Source of the DNA: Onchidella celtica
Lineage: Eukaryota; Mollusca; Gastropoda; Systellommatophora; Onchidiidae
Assembly: GCA_963931925.1 (NCBI GenBank)
Contig: OZ007570.1
Location: 41,623,687-41,687,686 of the forward strand
DNA length: 64,000 nt
Reading direction: 5' to 3'
The position numbers and the translations under genes are program-made. The notes under the pieces were generated by a model. That model did not search any database, was not told the DNA's origin, and saw only the letters and a list, made by a program, of their open reading frames with translations. Positions 47,752 to 57,245 of this stretch are shown in pieces. The first letter of the stretch is position 1; each line of letters begins with the position of its first letter.

Positions 47752-47946
47752 TTATTTAATAAATACACTGTATACTGCTCTGATAAATTCAAAATTTTAT
47801 GATTTATTATTTTGTATATTGCCTATTCATCGGTTTGAAACTTGCATTAAAAAACCCTATATTGTATCATGTCAGAAGTAGAAATGTATAATGATTCTTG
47901 TTCCCTTCTTGTTCTAGTCACAAAATAATTTTTTTTACAAACACAG

Positions 47947-48009
47947 ATTGATGTGAAAAGGAGAAGAACATTATTTGCTGATGTTGTGAAGTGGATGAAA
48001 TCAGAAGAT
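47947..48009 (+). CDS. UTP20: UTP20 exon 18 of window, microexon-like
   Basis: This is the shortest exon, 21 codons, phase 0/0, acceptor ACACAG, donor GTAAGT: IDVKRRRTLFADVVKWMKSE then D. It corresponds to the helix carrying L...V..W in UTP20. A Helitron-like element starts 19 bp past its donor. Confidence 0.9.
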
Positions 48010-48028
48010 GTAAGTATTTGTCCTTTAA

Positions 48029-48500
48029 TCTATACTATATATATTTGTGGTCTTGAGATTTTTCGTTGCAAAAGGCTTCTGAACCACTCAACACTTAGAC
48101 TTCAAATTTTATATGGTGCATCAGAATGGGTGCACAGTTTTTAATAGAAGTCTCAAATCGGTGTAGTTTTTTTTATTGGAAATTTATTGTTTCCCCTATT
48201 TTCACTAGGCTCATTGACATGCTGTAGGTTTTTATGACATCATCAATTCCTGAAAATTTTCGGTGCGCACCACTGCAGACTGTGTACTGTCCTATGGCTG
48301 AGTTTTGGGGATGACCCTACGCATCTCGGCTTTTGTTCTTATTCCTTTCGGTCTGAAGTGGTGTCCTTTGTTGTTGCTTCTCTCTGATAAGCTATCTATG
48401 CAGCATTAAGGCCTTTCTTAGTTCACAGGCGTCTTAAGTTTTACCAAAAAAAAAAAAAACAACCTACACAAGCCTGTTCATCAAACGGGTACTCAGCTAG
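48029..48500 (+). mobile_element. Helitron-like element 2, 19 bp after exon 18 donor
   Basis: This 472-bp element starts TCTATACTATATATATTTG after A, and ends GGTACTCAGCTAG before T. Its first 100 bp match element 1 (14035), and its last 210 bp match 46660-46884. Confidence 0.78.
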
Positions 48501-48669
48501 TTGATATTATTGCCTTTTCAGTTTCAGCAAATCAATGTCATCTGATAAATCACCAATACCGTGAAATTTCGGGCTCAAATGTAAATCCCATTGCTATTCG
48601 TTAACATTTCTTGTGTGGAGACTAAAGGTGTCAGTTTCTTGGGCATTAATTGCTTAGAAATCATCTTAA

Positions 48670-49389
48670 CCCTTTCGTGTTTCTATTCTGGCTACGCGGC
48701 CACCCTGATTTGTTTACATTTTTCAGCCCCATGGCTGCCGCTGCTGCGTGCCTTTACTAATTTGGAAATTGTAGCCCCCATGTCGCATCTATGATAATGA
48801 ATTTTGGCATACTTATTGAGAAATGAATGAACTAAAAGATGAGCCTATTTACATTGGAATGCTGAAATCTGCTTGTTGGTTTTGTGAATATGAAATGTTG
48901 AAGGGGGATGTATGACACTACCTCTGAGACAGACGGACAATACATGTATTACACACTATCGCATCCCATCCCGTTTGTTATCCAAGCATACAACACCACC
49001 TACATTAAGGCACCACGCTAGTACATGCATGTGCTATGTACTACAAGCGTGTGCCGATCAATACATGATGTATGCTTAGAGGGAGGAACAGGCCTGTTGG
49101 ATGACCATGTGTAATACAATACATTACTCGTAGGCCTAACCCACGCTTTACGGCTCAAACTGGGTCAGTGGGCATCTGAAGATTACCTGGTGATATCATT
49201 TACTATTTACAGCTATTCATGCACTGTTCTTCCTCTCAAAATTGTATACAAAACGGGGGTACACTGGTCGGCCAGATGTGGCGGGGTTGAACACATGGCG
49301 GCGTTATAGACAAAGCCGGATTTGGCCGGGTTGAACAAATCGCAGGCCATATTTAACAGCCAGGTTCGGCCAGGTTAAACATGAAAGGG
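48670..49389 (+). mobile_element. TTAA-flanked MITE, family 2 copy B
   Basis: This 720-bp element lies between TTAA at 48666-48669 and 49390-49393. It starts CCCTTTCGTGTTTC and ends AAACATGAAAGGG. It matches 19539-20236 along its length apart from a small insertion near 49020-49075. Confidence 0.88.
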
Positions 49390-49393
49390 TTAA

Positions 49394-49912
49394 GAAATGA
49401 AAAGGCTTCTCATCCTCCAAAGACCAGGGGTGGAAGAGAATTATCTATGTATTCACATTATTTCATATCATCAATTTCTTCTCACAGAGTGCTGTCTTGA
49501 AGACAGTCGTCAATAAGAAGAGTATAAAATTCAAAGGTCATACCACTGTTATTAACCAAGGAGTAGGGCAAGGCATGCAGCAATTTTGTAATCTTTCTAT
49601 GTCATAAACATATGCTAAAAAATGCAGATTTTTTTTTTCAAAGACTTTCTCATCGAGAAGCCATTCTGGCTTGTTGGTTGATGTGGTCAGACAAGAATGT
49701 GTACCTTAGTGGCAAGTTTTTATTGTAAGAATTCAAATTTAATAATTATTTCTCAGTGCGCACAAAAATGGGGAAATTTGGTGGATGTTTAGTTAAGTGC
49801 ATTTATGGTGAATGTGGTTTATTCTTCTTACATACTGAATCCTGCAATTTCTATAAATAGTAAGTGTCACTTGAAAAGAAAGATTTGTTTTACGCTTTTC
49901 TCTGAATTTCAG
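49394..49912. other. Intron 18 distal part, nothing recognised
   Basis: This is the sequence between the family 2 MITE and the exon 19 acceptor. An exon-like phrase at 49489 (SAVLKTVVNKKSIKFKGH) follows CTCACAG, but it does not match UTP20 and is not needed for frame continuity. Confidence 0.4.
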
Positions 49913-50044
49913 TTGCGTGTTTGTGCAATGAGTTGTCACATTTGTGGTATATTTGTGGAAGTAGAAGGTGCCAAGTTTGAACTGCATTTGAAAGAGATTT
50001 TGCCAATTATGCAAGAGAGGATGCATCCTGATTGTTACACAAAT
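49913..50044 (+). CDS. UTP20: UTP20 exon 19 of window
   Basis: This exon has 44 codons, phase 0/0, acceptor TGAATTTCAG, donor GTAAGT. It reads LRVCAMSCHICGIFVEVEGA, then FELHLKEILPIMQERMHPDC. The ICG.FVE.EG..FE..L...LP.....I.P block matches UTP20. An 11.5-kb intron loaded with transposons follows. Confidence 0.95.
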
Positions 50045-50714
50045 GTAAGTATTTAATCTTTTAAATACCTACCTCAAACCTGTTGCGTAATTTATATTGC
50101 TGTCCAGAGTGTCTCACTTTTCAGTGGACCTGGCAAAATTTGTGGATGAAGCTATTTCCACTAAAGTTTTTGATAGATTGGCCAAAGGACAGGAAGCCAC
50201 ATGAGAAAGGACAGATTACATATCCATGAATTTCCCAATGTCTGCATGTTGCAGAAGAAATATTGAAGGGATCAGTTCATGGTTATATTTCTTCCATCAC
50301 AACAGATCCATGAATCAGTTTTAATTGCTTTAAACATTTAGTAAATGTTTCAATTTGTGCCATTTACAACTTCTTGTTCTGACTTAGTGGCAGCTATAAT
50401 CATTTTGTGTAATATGACTAAACTTATATTGGATGGATGTCAAATTGTCAAAGCGTCCGCATGGTGGTACCAATTATTCCCTGTATGGCATGGAAAATGA
50501 GGGTATTTTGAAAATTCTAATTTCTTTGTGTATTGAATTGTTTCATGTTTGCAGATATGTTCAAAATTGTATTTTTTGCATCAGAGAATGCTTGTCCCCA
50601 TTGTGTGCCTATGAGGGTATGAATGAAGCCAGAAAATCGGTAAAGAAAATCATTTTTGAGGGTTATGAAAGGTGACATACATCTCTGTTTCAAGGAGTCT
50701 TTAACAGTATAATA

Positions 50715-50990
50715 AAATAATAATAATAATGTATAGCATTTATATAGCGCATATCCATTTGAAATGCTCTATGCGCTTTACAGAAACAACATGTCAACCA
50801 CAGAGCAGAATAGAGCTGCCTGCGAAGCGCTCAACACACTGCACTGCTTCTTTCTCTCTCCCTGTCTCGCTCACTCTCTCTCTCTATCTCAGAGCAAATT
50901 GTAACGCAGCCTGTTAGGCGCAGTTCACAACTCACAACAGTCCACAACTCACAGCAGTTCACAACTCACATCAGTTCACAACACACAGCT
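50715..50990 (+). repeat. AAT microsatellite, TAGCATTTATATAGCGC repeat and 17-bp tandem
   Basis: An (AAT)n run precedes TAGCATTTATATAGCGC and CTATGCGCTTTACAG, as at 17166. A CT-rich tract follows. From 50921 to 50990 a 17-bp unit (CAGTTCACAACTCACA plus one base) repeats about four times. Confidence 0.7.
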
Positions 50991-51271
50991 CAAATAATGT
51001 TTGAATATTTATTAATAACAGTATATATTTAATAATGAATAATAATAAATTTTGTTGTTGCTGGTGGGGGAGGGGGGATGATATGGATAAATTTTAATCT
51101 ATTAATTTCAATTTTCAATTTTGCCCGGGCAGCGGCCAGTATGGAATAACAAACAGTCTGAAATAACTTAAGAATATCAAAACAATCAAAGATATTTTGC
51201 CAGGCGCTCATGGTTGCATGGCACTGTTTATTTAGCTAGAAGACATGCAAATGAAATGTCTACCAAGTGTT

Positions 51272-51724
51272 CATCATCATCATCATTGCCTTTCTCACCC
51301 TGGATCAGGGTATAGGCCACCAACAAACACCTTCCATCCCTCTCTATCATGGGCCAGCCTCTTTACATTATTCCAAGTCTTTCCGCTTCGTTGCACATCA
51401 TTTTCTCTGGCTCTTCTCCACGTTCCGCGCGGCCTTCCTCTTGATCTCTTGCCCTGGGGATTCCAATCCAATACCTTCTTCGTGATGCTGTTTCCTGGCC
51501 TCCTGAGAGTGTGGCCGATCCATCTCCATCGCCTCCTACCAATTTCCTCTCTGACTGGGTTCTCTCTTGTTCTTTTCCATACAATTTCATTGCTGACCTT
51601 GTCTGTCCATCTGATCTTAAGTAGCTTCCTCAAACATCTGTTGATGAAAACTTGGATTCTCTTTATGCAGGCCTGGGACGCATTCCAAGTCTCACATCCA
51701 TACAACAGGACTGACTTCACGGCA
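51272..51724 (-). mobile_element. Truncated non-LTR retrotransposon, copy B, perfect TSD
   Basis: It is flanked by the identical 12-mer CTACCAAGTGTT at 51260-51271 and 51725-51736. The minus-strand frame (51720-51295) encodes the same RT tail as copy A with only a few base differences. The 3' end is an (ATG)n tail. It is 5'-truncated to about 450 bp. Confidence 0.95.
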
Positions 51725-52246
51725 CTACCAAGTGTTAGCAGGAAAAAATTCTTATAAAATCAGTTTCTCGTGATAGGGTTCTTTTTGCAGTATCATTCAA
51801 AAGCAGGGTGGCAGGGTTAACATCCAAGAAGTACTGTAATTCCATTTCTGCCTGCCACTGGGACTGAATTGTGAAGCCCTCAATATTATGATCTCACATA
51901 TTCGATGGCAGTAGTATTTTGTCATGTGCTGATCATGGCACACTTGTGATGAGAGTAGTCAATGACTCGTGTGGCTCCAATGGGGCCTGATTATTTAGGT
52001 ACATGTAATAAAGTTCACAGTTCATCATACATAGTTTTTCCAGATTAAAAACAGGGACATAAATTACTAAATAAAGATTTCCTCAACATGACACATGTAT
52101 GTTTTTAACACTGTATGAAACTTCAGACAGCATGAATTCACACCAAATAACACCACTAATCTTAATCCATGATTGATTTAATTTTGAGAAAAAAATCACT
52201 TCCAGCAAAAGTACTCATACATCTATTCTATATTCATCTAATCAAA

Positions 52247-52818
52247 AAAATCACCACCAGGGAAGTTGTTGAAGTACAAAAATGTCAGACATCGAAGGGT
52301 GTTTTTAGCTAAATTCCTCCTCCTCTCGGAGAAGATCAGATTATAGAGGGAGAAGCTCCTTTCTGCATCTGTCAAGTGATGGTAGCAAACATGTGTCTCC
52401 CAGCACATCTTGCTAGAGCTGGAACAGTGTCCTGACAGGAATTCCAAAACTGGTCAATGTCAAGTGCCGATGTTGGAGAATTTCTCAGCGCACTAGGTCA
52501 ATTTCTTGGTACTTGGTGTACTGCAGGATGTTGCAGTTCTGCAAGACCTGTCAGATCTCTGGCTGGTGGCAGCAGCATGATCTTTGAATGGTGAAAAAAC
52601 TGGACATGTTCTAAGAATTTGATTCCTGGCTGGCCACCTGTGGTCAAGTATTTATCCAATTTGGCAGCAACCAAGGCATTATATACCTGATTGAATCCAT
52701 CAAGTAGGACTGTCTTGCTGCTTCTGTCCATATCACCTGTGCAATACCTTTCAGTCTGGCTGAGGAAGATGCTATCCTCATCAAATGCACACTGCAGGCT
52801 CTGCAACTTGGGCCACAC
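52247..52818 (-). pseudogene. hAT-type transposase C-terminal remnant
   Basis: After a minus-strand TTCTCAG it reads VWPKLQSLQCAFDEDSIFLS and continues through LDGFNQVYNALVAAKLDKYL. Other frames then give DIDQFWNSCQDTVPALARCA and DAERSFSLYNLIFSERRRNL. The FW.......PALAR.A ... ERSFS.......RRN.L pattern is the hAT dimerisation domain. At least two frame breaks make it a pseudogene. Its 52716-52805 stretch is duplicated inside a retrotransposon at 57156. Confidence 0.75.
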
Positions 52819-52936
52819 CTGAGAACAAAGAACAAAACATATCTTCTAACATATTTTATGCTATGCCTTGCATTTTTTCCACTTCAAATAAGTTTTCTCC
52901 AAAACAATATTATGTATTCTTGAAGTTTCTTCTTAT

Positions 52937-55900
52937 CGTTGGCGATGTGATTCAACCACCCAAGCGACAAAATTCTTGAAATTTACTTTTTAACCTTTCT
53001 GCATAGTACAAACCTCACAACACATTATGTTAAAACCTTGAGTTCGAAGGAATATTGGAAAGAGTATTAATTTTTAAGTAAATCATTCACCCATATCCAG
53101 GACTTCCGAATGTCGTCGTGATTCAACCGCTCGGGCGCCAGGTAAGCTGCCCATGATGCGTGGGCAATTCAATCACGTCAAATCGGCGATACAAGAGCAG
53201 TCTACCTGGTGCGTGGGGGGAGTCAACTGCTTGACCGTTGCCTGTATGGGATATTGTCTACAATATCATCAAAAGAAGACTACTGATGACCGGAGTATTT
53301 TGTCCAGACATTTTGCGTAATTTATCGTCACCTGGATGTGGCTGAGAAAAAGAGCCAGACGAAGAGGTCAAAGAAGATGTTAATGCCGCCGTGACCAAAT
53401 CGATGATTTGCTGCAAAATGCGACTGACTAACTAAACAAAGAAAAGTCTGCTTGCACGATTGAAGGCTAAGGCTGGCTCCGTTTCATTTCCGAAATACCC
53501 ATTGGTCAATGAGTTTTTCAGTTTGGAATACTGGTCGAGAATGTTCTTTCTTAGTTAAGTATAAATAATGCTCTTCTTGGTGTATATTATCATTCTTTAA
53601 GATTAGTTCTAAAGCTCCTTCTGCTGAACTGCTGATTGAAATTAAAGAGGCCACTGCTAATTCTGAACTGCAAGAACCTGCACCCACTGTCTTTCATGGA
53701 AACATAACAGCGGATGAAGGAGCAATCCACAAAACAACAAAGCACCAAATACTGGGCCTAAAAGAGTGGAAGCAAAACAAAAGAAAAGAACACCGTCAGA
53801 AGGGTCAACCCTACATTTTGCAACGAGGAAAGGAGATATCAGCTCGTGAAATGAAAGCGCCTTGCTCATGTAAATCCCAGGCAATGAAATGTCAGGAATT
53901 CACCCATGAGGACAGATCGAGTAGCAATTTTTGACTATATAATATGGACCCTAACAGATAATGCTAAAAGGACTTTCGTCAACGGACTTATTCATCAAAT
54001 TCCAGTGAAATGCAAGAGAGTGTCTACGGATTCCCCAAGTAGGCTTTGGACTCTTAACTTGAAACAATATTTGGTGACGTTTTCCCTGTGTGCAAAGCAA
54101 TGTTTTTTAATACTACTGCACTGCAATTACACAATGGTTCATTCGAAGCTGTTTTAAAGAAATTTCTCAGGATTTGGAGACCGAAGCTCCACGATCATCA
54201 TACTACATGTATAAAAGAGCAGATGGTGACAAACTCTTTCTTCACAATGAAACTTTCTTCACAGAGAAACTGAACAAGATGCCTTCACACTATTGTGGGC
54301 AGAACACAGGTAAACCATATCTAGAATCCCACTTTCAAAGTCTAGCAGAGCTTTATAGGGAGTACAGAACTAAATGTGAAGAGAAAAATCGGAATGCACT
54401 CTCTCTAATAACGTTCAAGGAAATTTTTCGTAAGAGTAATATGTCATTGTATGTGCCTCGCAAAGATCAATGTGATCTGTGTGTGTCACACAATGAAGGA
54501 AATTTGTGTGATGAAGTTTGGGAAAAGCATATCAAATCGAAAGATCTGGCAAGACAAGAGAAGGAATCAGATAAGAAGCTTGCGCAAAATTGTATTGATG
54601 GGACAAGAGTATGTGCAATAAGCATGGACTTACAAGCAGTTCTGCTGGCCCCGGCTCTGAAAGCATCAGCATTGTATTACAAGACCAAATTGGCTGTGCA
54701 TAACTTGACCATTTACAATTTGGTCACCAAACATGTTAAGTGCTACGTTTGGCACGAAGGAGAAGGAGCAGTGGCTGCCACTGAATTTACATCTTGTGTT
54801 GTAAACTTCTTGAAGGAAAACGCTGACAATATGATAAGTTTATTATATATAGCGATGGCTGTACTTACCAGGAGCGCAACGCTACCCTCTCTAATGTAAT
54901 CAGTAACTTTTGTACTAGAAAAAACAAAATCGTCGAACATAAATACCTTGAAAAAGGACACACCCAAATGGAGGTGGACAGCACACACAGTTTGATCGAA
55001 AGGTGTCTGAAAAACACCCCTCTCTATGTGCCCATTGCCTATGTGAACATTTTCAAACAGACGAGGCAAAACCCATCCCCATTCGATGTCCGCCATCTGG
55101 ACCATTCCTTTTTCATGGATTTTTCCAAGACTGGGCTGTATAAAACTATTAAAAGTATCAGACCTGGCCGTGGCAAAGGAGACCCTGTTATTACCAACAT
55201 TCATTGCCTTCGTTATACCCCGGACAGGGCCATCCAATACAAACTGAAGTTTGACGATGAATGGGCTCCATTACCCTTTCCACGAGGACGAAACAGTGCT
55301 GCCCCGAAGCACCAACACCACTCTATTCAGATCGCCTAAAAATCCAGCAGTCAAAATTTAAACACCTACAGGAACTTGGTGTTATTCCTAAAGACCATCA
55401 TCCTTTCTATGATAATCTTAGACACTAGAAGTAGAAGAAATCAATTATCCAAGATAATACATTGTAATATTGACTTTTAAAGAAGTGGAGAGTTGGCAAT
55501 AATGTATAATTATTTTCATGTTCCGGTTCTAATTTTCTTTTCATACAATAAACCTTCAAAGTTTAGAAAAATGGAGTAAATCGTTAATCTCTTTCTTGCT
55601 CATAATAATCGCATGTCTTTCGAATGAATGGGTAAGTGAGTAAATGATGCAAAAGAGAATGGAACGATTGTTTTATTACCCTTAAATGGTACTATCACAT
55701 TCCTTAGTCAATAACTCCAACGCCCAAGCAGCAACTGGTGTATGCTGAGTAGCTTTGATCGACGTGATTTAAACGCCCAAGCACCACACTGTCGCCTGGG
55801 CGGTTGAATCACATCGATTAAAGTAGATCTCAAAGGCCCATATGCAGTACTATATGTAACACAGCAAAATTTTATTAAATTTTGATTTAATACTATATTC

Positions 55901-56030
55901 CCATATCTTTTCATGTTATATATCTGAGCTTTGAACTCACAGGTACTGGCACATAGAAATGAAACAGTTTTTTGCTTCTCCTGTAAAATTTGACTCCCCA
56001 CACTTGGGTGGTTGAATCACGTCGCTAACG
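52937..56030 (+). mobile_element. DNA transposon with DUF7869-like gene, 28-bp TIRs
   Basis: The left end is CGTTGGCGATGTGATTCAAC followed by CACCCAAG. The right end (56003-56030) is its inverted copy with two or three differences. The same TGATTCAACCGC..GGGCG word recurs inside both ends (about 53119, 53170, 55770, 55797), a subterminal repeat pattern. The element is 3.09 kb and encodes the protein listed next. The target duplication could not be fixed (left TTAT, right TAAT). Confidence 0.82.
53761..55339 (+). pseudogene. DUF7869-like transposon protein, frameshifted
   Basis: Pieces in order are: EWKQNKRKEHRQKGQPYILQ with a Cys-rich CSCKSQAMKC segment (53761-53931); TDNAKRTFVNGLIHQIPVK (frame 2); and CKAMFFNTTALQLHNGSFEA. 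Then a long open part (54174-54830) has VPRKDQCDLC, ISMDLQAVLLAPALKASALY and HNLTIYNL. Finally come IIYSDGCTYQERNATLSNVI and KYLEKGHTQMEVDSTHSLIE. This looks like the DUF7869 family, thought to be RNase H-like and transposon-linked. At least four frame breaks (near 53932, 54085, 54172 and 54829) disable it. Family naming is from memory. Confidence 0.75.
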
Positions 56031-56135
56031 TAATGTATCACTTTTAGAGAGTAATATAGACAGTGTAAGTACATGTAACTTATATATGGCCTTTAGCGTC
56101 TTTACAGACGGTCTTAGCAGCTAGAATATTCACTT

Positions 56136-57155
56136 TCACTTTGACTGACAGCTTCTCTCGTGGCTTATTCTACCAATGTTTGACCCGAGAGTGCGATGGC
56201 AGTGATTGCAGGTCAGTCTTTTGGGTTCACTTTGGCGAATGTTTTCATTCCGCCTCTGTCGTTTTGTCAGGTATGTTTCTTTTGCCTTGAAGTCTATTGC
56301 GAGCGTGCCACTGCGCAATTTTTGTCTCCATCTGCTTCGATCATTTGCAAGGTTCTCCCATTCATTGGGGTCGATGTTGAATGCTTTCATCGTGACCTTG
56401 CAAGTGTCTTTGAATCGCAGATGTGGCCTACCTCTGGGTCGGTTGCCAGTAGCAAGTTCCCCGTAGAGAATTTGTCTGGGGATGCGATCATTTTCCATAC
56501 GGTGGAGATGTCCAAGCCACCGCAGTCTTTTTTTGCCTAGGAGAGCCTGAGTTGATGGAATGTTGGCTCGGCTCAGAACTTCGATATTTGAGATCCTGTC
56601 TTGCCACTTGATCTTGAGAATTTTGCGTAGGCAGCGCAGGTGGAAGGAGTTGAGGGATCTTTCATGTTTGGAGTAGGTGGTCCATGTCTCTGAGCCATAC
56701 AGCAGGGTGCTTAGGACACAAGTTTGGTACACGAGTACCTTTGTTTTGATGGTCAGCTTGCTATTGTTCCACACCCTTTTTGAGAGTTTGCCAAAAGCTG
56801 TGGCCGCCTTTCCTATTCTGGCATTTATTTCAGTTGTTATGTCTGTGCTACCACTGATGGTTGAGCCTAGGTAGCAGAATTTTCCCACTTGCTCCAGAGG
56901 AGAGCCATTCAGCATGATTGGGTTGGGGTTTCTCAAGCCTTGTGTCAAAACTACAGTTTTTGAGACACTGATCCTTAGCATGAATTTGTCACAGGCTTTG
57001 GCAAGGCTATTGATGAGAGCCTGGAGCGTGGTTTCATCGTGGGCCACGATTGCAGCATCATCTGCGAAGAGGAGCTCTTGTAACATAATATGCTCTGTAC
57101 GAGATTTTGCTTTTAGTCTGGCAACATTAAAAATGGAGCCGTCCACTCTGGTGTA
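56136..57155 (-). pseudogene. Retrotransposon RT C-terminal half, separated by insert
   Basis: After the insert, in another frame, the protein resumes at YTRVDGSIFNVARLKAK. It has LLFADDAAIVAH (the FADD active-site box), then GKFCYLGSTIS, LLYGSETW, KRLRWLGHLHRM and RPRGRPHLRF. It ends with a C2HC-type finger, CNHCHRTLGSNIGRISHERSC-like, near 56150. Without the 90-bp insert and its flanking bases this would be one ORF with 57221-59353. Confidence 0.9.
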
Positions 57156-57245
57156 TGCTGCTTCTGTCCATATCACCTGTGCAATACCTTTCAGTCTGGC
57201 TGAGGAAGATGCTATCCTCATCAAATGCACACTGCAGGCTCTGCA
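57156..57245 (-). repeat. 90-bp insert identical to hAT remnant 52716-52805
   Basis: The 90 bases are identical to 52716-52805 in the same orientation. In the hAT remnant they read LQSLQCAFDEDSIFLSQTER in a continuous protein; here they interrupt the RT. GTA occurs at both junctions (57153 and 57247). Confidence 0.95.

Noticed and set aside
49489-49560. An extra UTP20 exon before exon 19
   Set aside because: Exons 18 and 19 already join in phase and match the family without a gap, and the reading here does not resemble UTP20.
51245-51757. A 170-codon plus-strand frame over retrotransposon copy B (and its twin at 30916)
   Set aside because: It is the antisense shadow of the conserved RT tail on the minus strand.
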